18,282 nucleotides of DNA from an uncultured Oscillospiraceae bacterium (GCA_910585155.1 CAJUEC010000029.1:1-18282); one strand, 5' to 3'; numbered from the stretch's first letter, positions 1 through 7,235 are shown. Numbers and translations: made by a program. The notes: generated by a model from the sequence alone, not told the origin.

Positions 1-1
1 G

Positions 2-1315
2 TCAGACCATTTCACCTGTTCCAAGCTGCTGCGGCTCACCCTGCCGTCCATTGTGATGATGGTGTTCACCTCTATTTATGGGGTGGTGGACGGTTTTTTT
101 GTGTCAAATTACGTGGGCAAGACCCCGTTTACCGCCGTGAACTTCATCTACCCCGTGCTGATGATCTTGGGCTGCGCGGGTTTCATGTTCGGCACCGGCG
201 GCGGGGCCCTCATCGCCAAAACCATGGGGGAGGGCAGGCCGGAGCAGGCCAACCGCCTGTTTTCCCTCATCGTCTACGTCTCCGCCGCCTGCGGGGTGGT
301 GCTGGAGGCGCTGGGGCTGGCGCTGATCCGGCCCGTCGCCGTGGCCCTGGGGGCCCAGGGGCAGCTGCTGGAGGACAGCGTGGTCTATGCCCGGGTCATC
401 CTGCTGGCCCTGCCCGCGTTCATCCTGCAATATGCCTTTCAATGCCTGTTCGCCACGGCGGAAAAGCCCACCCTGGGCCTGTGGATCACGGTGGCGGCGG
501 GGTGCACCAATATGGCGCTGGACGCTCTGTTTGTGGCGGTGCTGCGCTGGGGGCTGGTGGGGGCCGCCGCGGCCACGGCGGCCAGCCAGCTGGTGGGGGG
601 CGTGATTCCGCTGATCTACTTTTCCCGGCCCAATTCCAGCCTGCTGCGGCTGGGGCGGACCCGCTTTGACGGCAGGGCGCTGGTCAGGGTGTGCTCCAAC
701 GGCTCCTCCGAGCTGATGAGCAGCATCTCCGCGTCGGTGGTGAGCATGCTGTTCAACGCCCAGCTGCTGCGCTACGCGGGGGAGGACGGCGTGGCGGCCT
801 ACGGGGTGCTGATGTATGTCAGCCTGGTGTTCGCGGCGGTGTTCATCGGCTATTCGGTGGGGGTCGCCCCGGTGGTGGGCTACCACTACGGGGCCCAGAA
901 CCACGCCGAGCTGCGGGGGCTGCGCCGCCGGAGCCTGGGAGTGGTGGCCGTGTTTTCCGCCGCCATGTTCGCCGCCGCCCTGCTGCTGGCCCGGCCCCTG
1001 TCCCTGCTCTTTGTGGGCTACGACCAGGAGCTGCTGGCCCTCACCATCCGGGCCTTTTCCATCTTTGCCTTCTCCTTCCTGTTCTCCGGATTCGCCATTT
1101 TCGGCTCGTCCTTTTTCACCGCGCTGAACAATGGGCCGGTGTCCGCCGCCATCTCCTTCCTGCGCACCCTGGTGTTTCAGGCGGCGGCGGTGCTGGTCTT
1201 CCCGATGGTCTGGGAGGTGGACGGCATCTGGCTTTCCATTGTGGCGGCGGAGGCGCTGGCCGCGGCGGTGACGGCGGCGTTTTTGTGGGGGCTGCGGAAA
1301 AAGTATCAATATTGA
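2..1315 (+). CDS. MATE-family multidrug/sodium antiporter, 5' end cut by window
   Basis: The frame is open from base 2 to the stop at 1313-1315, with no stop at the window edge, so the real start lies outside; GTG/ATG codons at 53-61 fall inside the first membrane helix and are not the start. About 437 residues are visible. They begin LRLTLPSIVMMVFTSIYG, then VVDGFFVSNYVG, the typical first helix of MepA-like MATE exporters, and continue with about eleven more hydrophobic segments in two related halves, ending LRKKYQY. MATE proteins sit in the cytoplasmic membrane and export cationic drugs or metabolites against Na+ or H+; the substrate cannot be read from sequence. A strong hairpin terminator follows the stop by a few bases. 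The next gene is convergent. Confidence 0.9.
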   Translation, partial: SDHFTCSKLLRLTLPSIVMMVFTSIYGVVDGFFVSNYVGKTPFTAVNFIYPVLMILGCAGFMFGTGGGALIAKTMGEGRPEQANRLFSLIVYVSAACGVVLEALGLALIRPVAVALGAQGQLLEDSVVYARVILLALPAFILQYAFQCLFATAEKPTLGLWITVAAGCTNMALDALFVAVLRWGLVGAAAATAASQLVGGVIPLIYFSRPNSSLLRLGRTRFDGRALVRVCSNGSSELMSSISASVVSMLFNAQLLRYAGEDGVAAYGVLMYVSLVFAAVFIGYSVGVAPVVGYHYGAQNHAELRGLRRRSLGVVAVFSAAMFAAALLLARPLSLLFVGYDQELLALTIRAFSIFAFSFLFSGFAIFGSSFFTALNNGPVSAAISFLRTLVFQAAAVLVFPMVWEVDGIWLSIVAAEALAAAVTAAFLWGLRKKYQY

Positions 1316-1317
1316 AG

Positions 1318-1350
1318 GGAGGCGGCATCCAAGATGCCGCCTCCGCTTTT
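1318..1350 (+). terminator. Rho-independent terminator of the MATE gene
   Basis: An 11-bp perfect stem pairs GGAGGCGGCAT (1318-1328) with ATGCCGCCTCC (1334-1344) around loop CCAAG, followed by GCTTTT. It starts three bases after the MATE stop codon. On the minus strand there is no T tract after the stem, so it probably acts mainly on plus-strand transcripts. Confidence 0.85.
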
Positions 1351-1354
1351 ACGC

Positions 1355-1441
1355 TCATTCTCTCTTTTGTTTTTTGCTGTGGTACAGGCACAGACAGGCG
1401 GCGATGACGCCTGCCATCAATCCAATCCACAAATAGGGCAT
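1355..1441 (-). CDS. Possible 28-aa single-helix membrane peptide, or -1-frame tail of the ABC transporter
   Basis: This small ORF overlaps the last 25 bases of the ABC transporter gene in the -1 frame. It runs from ATG at 1441 to TGA at 1355-1357. The peptide is MPYLWIGLMAGVIAACLCLY followed by HSKKQKRE, a convincing transmembrane helix with a positively charged cytoplasmic tail. The ribosome-binding site is weak (GGCGGACAGG upstream). The same frame is open further upstream and joins the ABC frame at an A AAA AAC heptamer, so it may instead be read as a frameshifted C-terminus of the transporter. Hydrophobic helix plus basic tail also resembles a sortase sorting-signal tail, which would make it a relic of another gene. 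Coding status is uncertain. Confidence 0.3.
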   Translation of the reverse strand: MPYLWIGLMAGVIAACLCLYHSKKQKRE

Positions 1442-3090
1442 CTGCCTGTCCGCCGTCCAGTCCTGGCGTTTTTTACCATGGGGCTGCCGGCGTGGTCCTG
1501 ACCGTCCAAAGAGAGTACCCGGTCAAACCGGCTCAGCTTCTCCGGGGTGAACTGGTGGGACACCACCAGCAGGGTCCGGTCTGTGATGGACAGCAGCAGG
1601 TCCTCGATCCGTCCGGCGGTCTCTTCGTCCAGGTTGGCCAGGGGCTCGTCCAGGATGAGCACATCCGTCTCACGCAGCAGGGCCCGGGCCAGACAGATCC
1701 GCCGTTTTTCCCCGCCGGACAGGTTGGAGCCGTTTTCCTCCACCAGGGCGTCCAGCGCCTCCCGGCCGGCGAAGCGCTCCAGCCCCACGCCGCGCAGCAC
1801 TGCGGACAGCCGGATGTCGTTCACCTCCCGGTACATGGTGAGGTTGTGGCGCAGGCTGTCCCGGAAGAGCACCGCCTCCTGCCGCACCACGGTGAAGCAG
1901 CCGTAGGTGTCAGAGAAGGATTCGATGGGCACGCCGTCCACCTGGATGGAGCCGCCGCAGGGGTCGTAGTAGCGCAGCAGCAGGTTGACGGCGGTGGTCT
2001 TGCCGCAGCCGCTGGGGCCCTGGATGAGGTAGCGCCCGCCCTTTTTCACCGTGAAGCTGAGGTCCCGCAGCACCGGCGGGCGGTCCGGGTAGCGGAAGCT
2101 CACCCGGTCAAAGCGGAGCTCCCGCTCCAGCCCCTCCAGCCGCCGCCCGTCCGGCGGGGCGGCCCCCTCGGCGAGGAACTGCTCCATGGAGGCGCAGGCG
2201 GGCCGGATGGCGATGAGCTGGCGGATGACCTCCGCCAGGGAGATCAGGGGATAGGACAGCTGGTCGATCATGCCGATGGCCACGAAGAAGTCCCCGGCGG
2301 AAAAGGTGCCGTTCAGCACCAGAAGGGCGGCGCACACCAGCACGATGAAGTAGGACAGGTAGCTCATCAGCGTGGTGACCACCTGGGCGGCGGCCCCCAG
2401 GCGCAGGTCCTGGAGGAGCTTGTCCCGGACGCCGTCGTTGAGCCGGCCGAACCGGGTCAGAGCCGCCCCCTCGACGGAGAAATTTTTGACGATCTCGAAG
2501 CTGCGCAGCCAGTCGGTCATTCCGGCCAGCGCCTCCTCCGCCGAGCGGAGGAAGGCCGACTGTGCCCGCTGCACCCGTTTTTCCATGAGCTTGGGGACGT
2601 AGAGCGGCGTGGTGAGCAGCCCCAGAGTGACCAGGGCCACCCGCCAGTCCAGCAGGAACAGCGCACCGCCCACCAGGACGATCCGGAACAAAATTTCCCA
2701 CAGCAGGGGCAGCAGGCAGAACCGGCGGGAGCGGATGGCGTCGGCCTCGCCGGCGTATTTGGCCAGGTACTCCCCCTGGGGGCGGCGCTGAAAGGCGGCG
2801 TAGTCCCGGTGGAGGGCGCTGGCAAAGATATCCCGCTTCAAATCCATGACGCAGCCGGCGGCGAAGCGGTCGCCCAGCCGCCGGTAGAGGTAGAAGAACA
2901 GCGTTTCCCCCAGGATGAAGGAGGCAAGAGACAGGGCGGAGCGCAGGGCCGCCCCGCCCTGTCTGGTGATGGCGCTGTCCAGCACCTGGCCCTTGAAAAA
3001 TTGCAGGGCGACGGCAAATACCGTGCTGATGAGTACACTGACCAAAGCTCCCGCGAAATAGGGGCGGTATCGTTTTTCGTAAGTTTTCAT
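1417..3090 (-). CDS. ABC exporter half-transporter (fused membrane and ATPase domains)
   Basis: The 557-residue protein has the type IV exporter layout. An N-terminal membrane domain of about 300 residues carries helices near 11-32, 50-70, 125-165 and 235-275, followed by a nucleotide-binding domain. Visible motifs are Walker A GPSGCGKTT (358-366), Q-loop near VVRQEA, signature LSGGE (457-461), Walker B VLILDEP (D481/E482) and the H-loop histidine H512. Such proteins dimerise and export lipids, peptides or drugs. No partner half-transporter lies beside it, so it may form a homodimer or pair with a distant gene. The start is ATG at 3090, with GGAGG six bases upstream. The last 25 residues (QDHAGSPMV... 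to GLD) do not look like a normal ABC C-terminus; see the slippery heptamer at 1468-1474. Confidence 0.93.
   Translation of the reverse strand: MKTYEKRYRPYFAGALVSVLISTVFAVALQFFKGQVLDSAITRQGGAALRSALSLASFILGETLFFYLYRRLGDRFAAGCVMDLKRDIFASALHRDYAAFQRRPQGEYLAKYAGEADAIRSRRFCLLPLLWEILFRIVLVGGALFLLDWRVALVTLGLLTTPLYVPKLMEKRVQRAQSAFLRSAEEALAGMTDWLRSFEIVKNFSVEGAALTRFGRLNDGVRDKLLQDLRLGAAAQVVTTLMSYLSYFIVLVCAALLVLNGTFSAGDFFVAIGMIDQLSYPLISLAEVIRQLIAIRPACASMEQFLAEGAAPPDGRRLEGLERELRFDRVSFRYPDRPPVLRDLSFTVKKGGRYLIQGPSGCGKTTAVNLLLRYYDPCGGSIQVDGVPIESFSDTYGCFTVVRQEAVLFRDSLRHNLTMYREVNDIRLSAVLRGVGLERFAGREALDALVEENGSNLSGGEKRRICLARALLRETDVLILDEPLANLDEETAGRIEDLLLSITDRTLLVVSHQFTPEKLSRFDRVLSLDGQDHAGSPMVKNARTGRRTGRCPICGLD
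1468..1474 (-). other. Candidate -1 ribosomal frameshift heptamer (A AAA AAC)
   Basis: Within the ABC gene, codons 539-541 read GTA AAA AAC, giving the classic X XXY YYZ heptamer A AAA AAC in the correct phase. A -1 slip here leaves the zero-frame stop at 1417 behind and continues to 1355, replacing the last 16 residues with about 37 that include a transmembrane helix and a KKQKRE tail (about 578 aa in total). Only a weak downstream stem (CGCC/GGCG) is visible. A true gene with one more A, or a sequencing indel in the A6 run, would give the same outcome. Confidence 0.3.
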
Positions 3091-3109
3091 GAAGAACCTC
3101 CTATGCCCA

Positions 3110-3152
3110 AAGCGATAGAAGGATCAAAGGTTGGATTTTCCTTCTATCGTTT
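3110..3152 (-). promoter_or_regulatory. Hairpin in the 5' leader of the ABC transporter
   Basis: An 11-bp perfect inverted repeat, CGATAGAAGGA (3113-3123) with TCCTTCTATCG (3139-3149), can be extended through a G:U pair and two A:T pairs to 14 bp. It lies just upstream of the AGGAGGT ribosome-binding site of the minus-strand ABC gene. It could be an operator or an RNA hairpin that controls translation. It is not followed by a T tract, so a terminator is unlikely. Confidence 0.45.
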
Positions 3153-3203
3153 AGAAGGAGCGCCGCAATTTGACCAAGGTGGAACACCTCCATTCCTGTT
3201 TTC

Positions 3204-3232
3204 AGGATACCACAGAGGGGGGGCAGGCGCAA
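3204..3232 (-). promoter_or_regulatory. Candidate promoter of the ABC transporter, with overlapping dyad
   Basis: On the minus strand, TTGCGC (3232-3227) and TATCCT (3209-3204) are separated by exactly 17 bases. The -10 overlaps an inverted repeat TCCTG-N4-CAGGA (3194-3207), and a second dyad AGGTG-N3-CACCT lies at 3177-3189. Both would fit operator sites for a repressor. The boxes match consensus only moderately. Confidence 0.4.
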
Positions 3233-3280
3233 GAAAATTTTCGCGTTCACAAAAAATCCATAGGCAGAGCGAAAATTCTG

Positions 3281-3289
3281 TGATATAAT
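3281..3289 (+). promoter_or_regulatory. Extended -10 promoter of the lipoprotein operon
   Basis: A perfect TATAAT (3284-3289) is preceded by TG one base upstream, an extended -10. No good -35 stands at 16-18 bases (TAGGCA is the best), which is common with extended -10 boxes. Transcription would begin near 3296, giving a leader of about 26 nt before the GTG start at 3322. Confidence 0.65.
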
Positions 3290-3321
3290 ACCCTCTAACT
3301 GTGGAAAAAGGGGGAGAGGCC

Positions 3322-4686
3322 GTGAGACGCCGGATTTTGACCGCCGTACTGGCCGCCGCGCTGGCGGCGTGCCTCAGCGGCTGCGTATTTGAGCCGGTGG
3401 ACAATCTGTACGCCCTGCCCATGCTGCCCCAGGAGTACCGGGACCTCCAAATCACCATCGACGCCACCATGAACGAGCTGGGGGCGGAGTATGCCACCAT
3501 CAACTACGGCAGCAACACCTCCACCATCCAGCTGCTGGACCTGGACGGGGACGGGGAGCAGGAGACGGCGGCGGTGTTCCTCCGGGTGCCCTCCGCGGAG
3601 GAGAAGCCCATGCGGGTGTGCCTGTTCCGCCAGGGGGGCGACCAGATCTACCGCCAGACCGCGATGCTGTCTGGGGATGGCACCTCCATCAACTCGGTGC
3701 GCTATGAGGACCTCTCAGGGGACGGGAGCCGGGAGTTCATCGTCAGCTGGCAGCTCAGCGCCGGCGTCCACAGCCTGTCCGCCTACAGCGTGTCGGGCAG
3801 CAGCGCCAACGAGCTGCTGAACACCACATATAACGAGGGGTACACCACCGTGGACCTGGACCAGGACGGGAGCCGGGAACTGATTGTGTACCAGCAGGAT
3901 GTGACGGGCGAGGGCTACAGTCTGGCGGAGTACTACGACTATCAGGACGGGGTGATGGTGCTGTCCTCCACCGGGATGCTGTCTGATGGGCTGAAGAATG
4001 TGGCGAATTCAGAGTCCGGCCTGCTGTCCGACGGGAAGCCGGGGTTATACGTCACCCTGGAGCTGGAGAATGGGAACGGATATGTCACCGACGTGTTCAC
4101 GCTGAGCCGGACGGGCCTGGAGAACGTGACCCGGGACCCGGAGAGCGGGCTGAGCGTGGACACCGCCTGGGCCAACACCAACGCCTCCGCCATGGACATC
4201 AACAACGACGAGGTGGTGGAGATCCCTCGGCCCCAGCTGCTCACCCCTCCGGACCCGGAGAACGCCTCCTCTCAGTATCTGATCTACTGGCAGCAGGTGG
4301 ACTCTGGCGGGAGGAGCGCCACCTGCGGCATCACCTACCACTCCTTTACCGACGGGTGGTATCTCACCCTGCCCAACGGCTGGGACATCAACAACATCAC
4401 CGTGGCCCGGGACGACGGCCTCAGCGGCCGTGGTGAGCGGGCCGTGGTGTTCTACTACTGGCCCGACCGGGAGGAGGGGAGCCCCCAGCGGTTCCTCACC
4501 ATCTACTGCCTCACCGGAAGCAACCGGGTCTCCCGGTCCAAGCTGCCCGGCCGGCTGGTGCTTCAGAGCGACAGCTCCGCCATCTACTGCGCCTCTCTGG
4601 ACGCCGGGGTGTGGAGCTGCGGCCTGGATGAGACGGAGCTGAGCCAGCGCTTCAAGCTCATTACGGCGGCCTGGGAAAGTCATTAA
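3322..4686 (+). CDS. Lipoprotein with repeated DxDxDG motifs (propeller-like)
   Basis: The GTG at 3322 is chosen because GGGGAG stands five to six bases upstream and the product then starts with a clean lipoprotein signal, MRRRILTAVLAAALAACLSG followed by the lipidated Cys21 (lipobox LSGC). An in-frame GTG at 3301 has no such support. The mature part of about 434 residues carries calcium-loop-like motifs at D73 (DLDGDGE), D130 (DLSGDGS), D178 (DLDQDGS) and D292 (DINNDE). Spacings are about 57, 48 and 114 residues, with weaker copies between, which suggests FG-GAP/VCBS-like propeller blades. It is therefore a surface-anchored protein with no recognised enzyme motif. Its position before a response regulator and kinase suggests a sensory or cell-envelope accessory role, which is inference. 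Its TAA stop is formed together with the first bases of the intergenic repeat. Confidence 0.85.
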   Translation: MRRRILTAVLAAALAACLSGCVFEPVDNLYALPMLPQEYRDLQITIDATMNELGAEYATINYGSNTSTIQLLDLDGDGEQETAAVFLRVPSAEEKPMRVCLFRQGGDQIYRQTAMLSGDGTSINSVRYEDLSGDGSREFIVSWQLSAGVHSLSAYSVSGSSANELLNTTYNEGYTTVDLDQDGSRELIVYQQDVTGEGYSLAEYYDYQDGVMVLSSTGMLSDGLKNVANSESGLLSDGKPGLYVTLELENGNGYVTDVFTLSRTGLENVTRDPESGLSVDTAWANTNASAMDINNDEVVEIPRPQLLTPPDPENASSQYLIYWQQVDSGGRSATCGITYHSFTDGWYLTLPNGWDINNITVARDDGLSGRGERAVVFYYWPDREEGSPQRFLTIYCLTGSNRVSRSKLPGRLVLQSDSSAIYCASLDAGVWSCGLDETELSQRFKLITAAWESH

Positions 4687-4816
4687 GCGCGGAGAAGCGG
4701 ACAGTGAGGAAGCTTGGAGCGGAGCGAGGGCAAAAGCCCAGTCACCGCGCAGCGGGGATGGGTTTTGTCCGAGACGCAGTGAAAGCGCCCGAGCGGTGTG
4801 GCCGGTTCGCAGCGTG
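4685..4816 (+). repeat. Dispersed intergenic repeat, copy A1 (type 1, full length)
   Basis: The copy starts with AAGCGCGGAGAAGCGGACAG at the lipoprotein stop codon and ends with CGCAGCGTGAG. It contains the shared core TTGGAGCGGAGCGAGGGC, an inner helix GGGCAAAAGCCCA / TGGGTTTTGTCC that uses a G:U pair, and the right-hand block GAGACGCAGTGAAAGCG. Related copies lie at 4822, 8211, 9218, 9354, 17979 and 18117. No gene is visible in it. Confidence 0.85.
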
Positions 4817-4821
4817 AGAAA

Positions 4822-4889
4822 AAGCGCGGAGAAGCGGACAGCGAGGGCGCTTGGAGCGGAGCGAGGGCAAAAGCCCAGTCACCGCGCAG
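4822..4889 (+). repeat. Dispersed intergenic repeat, copy A2 (left half only)
   Basis: This is a direct repeat of 4685-4752 at an offset of 137 bases, with only a few differences; the last 39 bases are identical. The right half is missing, and the sequence runs into the leader of the response regulator gene. With A1 it fills most of the gap between the lipoprotein and the regulator. Confidence 0.85.
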
Positions 4890-4932
4890 GCGGGCGCGGC
4901 TGTATGAATAGGAGAAAGCGGGGAAGGGTTCC

Positions 4933-5622
4933 ATGCGCAAGGTTTTGGTTCTGGAAGACGAGACCAACATCCGCAGCTTTGTGGTCATCAACCTGAAGCG
5001 GGCGGGATATGATACCATTGAGGCGGGCACCGGCGAGGAGGCCCTGGCCCTCATCCAAAGCAATCCGGACGTGAAGGTGGCGCTGCTGGACATCATGCTC
5101 CCCGGGGAGATGGACGGCTTTGAGGTGTGCCGCCGCATCCGGGCGGGAAACGCCCAGATGGGCATTATCATGCTCACCGCCCGCACCCAGGAGATGGACA
5201 AGGTGAGCGGCCTGATGACCGGGGCGGACGACTATGTGACCAAGCCCTTCTCCCCCGCGGAGCTCACCGCCCGGGTGGACGCGCTGTACCGCCGGGCGGG
5301 GGGGGCGCCCATCCGGGACGTGGACGAGCTGAGCCAGCCCCCTTTCCTGCTGAACATCCGCAACCGCACTTTGGAGAAAAACGGCAAGCGGGTGAAGCTC
5401 ACCCAGGTGGAGTACGCCATTGTGCGGCTGTTCATGGAAAACCCGGGCAAGGCCCTGGCCCGGGAGGAGATTCTGGAGGCGGTGTGGGGCAAGGAGTATC
5501 TGGGAGAGCTGAAAATCGTGGATGTGAACATCCGCCGCCTGCGCATCAAGCTGGAGGATGATCCGCAGAATCCCGCCCACATCAGCACGGTGTGGGGCTA
5601 CGGTTACGAATGGGAGACGTGA
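4933..5622 (+). CDS. OmpR/PhoB-family response regulator
   Basis: The protein has 229 residues. The receiver domain (1-115) shows acidic residues E8/D9, phospho-acceptor D53 in LLDIMLP, T82 in MLTAR and K104 in DDYVTKPF. A winged-helix DNA-binding domain (about 135-229) ends VDVNIRRLRIKLEDDP and STVWGYGYEW, typical of the OmpR group. E8 in place of the more usual Asp is tolerated in this family. The start is ATG at 4933 with GGAAGG five bases upstream. It should act as a cytoplasmic transcription factor phosphorylated by the kinase encoded two bases downstream. The upstream gap is filled by repeat copies A1 and A2. No operator can be assigned. Confidence 0.96.
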   Translation: MRKVLVLEDETNIRSFVVINLKRAGYDTIEAGTGEEALALIQSNPDVKVALLDIMLPGEMDGFEVCRRIRAGNAQMGIIMLTARTQEMDKVSGLMTGADDYVTKPFSPAELTARVDALYRRAGGAPIRDVDELSQPPFLLNIRNRTLEKNGKRVKLTQVEYAIVRLFMENPGKALAREEILEAVWGKEYLGELKIVDVNIRRLRIKLEDDPQNPAHISTVWGYGYEWET

Positions 5623-5624
5623 GG

Positions 5625-7133
5625 ATGGAGCAGGAGAGCCGGCGGAGGCGGAAAAAGAATCTGCCCATTACTCCCAAGCGGGAGGAGAAGCCCAAAGAGG
5701 ACAAGCCGGCTGAGGCCCCGGAGAGAAGACCCCGGGGCAGGCTGCGCCGCCGCTGGCTGCTCAACACGCTGGCGGTCACCCTGGTGGTGGTGGCCAGCGC
5801 GGTGAGCGCCTTTTCGCTGGCCATGTACAGCTACTACACCTCCACCATCGTGGCCAGCCTGGAGAGCAAGGCCCAGACCGCCGCAGGCGTGTTCCGCAAC
5901 TACACGGAGAACACCTACCTCTATACTGCCCGGCAGTTTGTCAACCAGTTTGAGGAGAAGACCAGCATTGAGGTGCAGATCCTCACCGCCAGCGGCCGGG
6001 TGCTCATGTCCTCCATGATGGACATATCCGGGGCCAGCGTCAGCAGCCCCGACGTGGCGGAGGCCATCAGCACCAAGCGGGTGCGCACCTCCGGCGGGAT
6101 GGACCCGGACACCGGGGACAGCCTGGTGTCCGCCTCCGCCCCGGTGATCTACAACGGCTCGGTGGTGGGGGTGGTGCGCATGGCCACCTCCCTGCGGAAG
6201 GTGCAGAGTCAGATGCTGCGCATTGTGGCGGTGACCTCCGCCATCGGGCTGTTCATCCTGGTGGTGATGGGGATGATTGCCTCCTACTTCATCCGCTCGG
6301 TGCTGGACCCGGTGATCCGGGTTACCGAGACCGCCAAGCGCATCGCGGCGGGCAGCTACGGGGTGCAGATGGAAAAGAAATCCGACGATGAGATGGGCGA
6401 GCTGGTGGACAGCATCAACGACATGTCCATGAAGATCGACCAGGCGGAGCGCACCCAGTCGGAGTTCATCTCCTCGGTGTCCCACGAGCTGCGCACCCCC
6501 CTCACCGCCATCAACGGCTGGGCGGAGACCCTGTACAACGGCGAGGTGCGGGACGCCGAGGACGTGAAGAAGGGGATGGGCATCATCGTGTCCGAGGCCC
6601 AGCGCCTCACCCGCATGGTGGAGGAGCTGCTGGAGTTCTCCCGGATGGAGACAGGGCGGTTCAATCTGTCGGTGGAGCCCATCGATATTCTGGCGGAGCT
6701 GGAGGACGCGGTGTACACCTACCGGGAGTTCTTCCGCCGGAAGGGGCTGGAGCTGGACTATACCGAGTGTGAGGAGGAGCTGCCTCTCATCAACGGCGAC
6801 CCGGAGCGGCTGCGCCAGGTGTTCTGCAACCTGCTGGACAACGCGGACAAGCACGGCGGCGCCGGCGGCCGGGTGGAGGTGTCCGTGGGCCGGGAGGAGG
6901 ACCAGGTGGCCATCCGCATCCGGGACTACGGCCCCGGCGTGCCCCAGGAGGAGCTGCCCTTCATCAAATACAAATTCTATAAGGGCTCGTCCAAGGCCCG
7001 GGGCTCGGGCATCGGCCTGGCGGTGTGCGACGAGATCGTCAACAGCCACGGCGGGGCGCTGGACATCGGCAACGCCGCCAGCGGCGGCTGTGTGGCCACC
7101 ATCCGGCTGCCCATCCGGGTGGAGGGGGCGTAG
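5625..7133 (+). CDS. PhoR/WalK-type membrane sensor histidine kinase
   Basis: The ATG at 5625 follows the regulator stop by two bases and has GGAG eight bases upstream; an in-frame ATG at 5610 is a weaker alternative. The 502-residue protein starts with a very basic cytoplasmic stretch (1-44, rich in R, K, E and P). TM1 lies at about 45-70, an extracytoplasmic sensor domain of about 125 residues at 71-197, TM2 at 198-222 and HAMP at about 223-276. HisKA has phospho-acceptor H287 in SVSHELRTPL. The HATPase domain shows the N-box NLLDNADKHG (402-411), G1 DYGPGVP (434-440) and G2 GSGIGLAV. It probably autophosphorylates on an envelope signal and passes phosphate to the adjacent OmpR-type regulator. 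The signal is unknown; the lipoprotein upstream could take part. Confidence 0.95.
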   Translation: MEQESRRRRKKNLPITPKREEKPKEDKPAEAPERRPRGRLRRRWLLNTLAVTLVVVASAVSAFSLAMYSYYTSTIVASLESKAQTAAGVFRNYTENTYLYTARQFVNQFEEKTSIEVQILTASGRVLMSSMMDISGASVSSPDVAEAISTKRVRTSGGMDPDTGDSLVSASAPVIYNGSVVGVVRMATSLRKVQSQMLRIVAVTSAIGLFILVVMGMIASYFIRSVLDPVIRVTETAKRIAAGSYGVQMEKKSDDEMGELVDSINDMSMKIDQAERTQSEFISSVSHELRTPLTAINGWAETLYNGEVRDAEDVKKGMGIIVSEAQRLTRMVEELLEFSRMETGRFNLSVEPIDILAELEDAVYTYREFFRRKGLELDYTECEEELPLINGDPERLRQVFCNLLDNADKHGGAGGRVEVSVGREEDQVAIRIRDYGPGVPQEELPFIKYKFYKGSSKARGSGIGLAVCDEIVNSHGGALDIGNAASGGCVATIRLPIRVEGA

Positions 7134-7148
7134 ATCCCGGCAGAGCAT

Positions 7149-7162
7149 CGAACGAAAGTTCT
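7149..7162. promoter_or_regulatory. Candidate LexA (SOS) box
   Basis: The palindrome CGAACGAAAGTTCT contains the full GAAC-N4-GTTC core recognised by LexA/DinR of Firmicutes. It lies nine bases upstream of the -35 box of the promoter for DUF1385-prmC, with recA next downstream. A match to the eight core bases would be expected by chance roughly once per 65 kb, so position is what supports it. Confidence 0.45.
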
Positions 7163-7171
7163 GAACCGTGG

Positions 7172-7200
7172 TTGCATTTTCCGGGAATTTCTGGTATGCT
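7172..7200 (+). promoter_or_regulatory. Sigma-A-type promoter of the DUF1385-prmC unit
   Basis: TTGCAT (7172-7177) and TATGCT (7195-7200) are separated by exactly 17 bases, and TG at 7192-7193 makes an extended -10. Transcription would start near 7207, about 29 nt before the DUF1385 start codon. Confidence 0.75.
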
Positions 7201-7235
7201 TGGAAGGACCCGGCCAATCAAAGGAGACAGACCAA

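Noticed and set aside
3171..3207. T-box-like AAGGTGGAACAC on the plus strand
   Set aside because: It resembles the T-box core only partly. No specifier stem or terminator follows, the TATAAT promoter lies downstream of it, and the next gene is not an amino-acid gene.
1492..3288. Long plus-strand open frame of 598 codons opposite the ABC transporter
   Set aside because: Its product is low-complexity (rich in Q, G, H, P and V) with no domain, as expected for the antisense of a GC-rich gene. The minus strand holds clear ABC motifs and a ribosome-binding site.
3301..3321. Upstream GTG start for the lipoprotein
   Set aside because: It lies only a few bases after the predicted transcription start, has no ribosome-binding site, and would put charged residues before the signal peptide.
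4690..4890. CRISPR-like direct repeats
   Set aside because: Two copies of 68 bp at a 137-base offset, with related units in other gaps, are not a regular repeat-spacer array, and no cas genes are present.
5604..7217. Long minus-strand open frame opposite the histidine kinase
   Set aside because: Histidine/glycine-rich antisense shadow without motifs or a start signal. Similar shadows at 9046-10542 and 14199-15824 (-) were rejected for the same reason.
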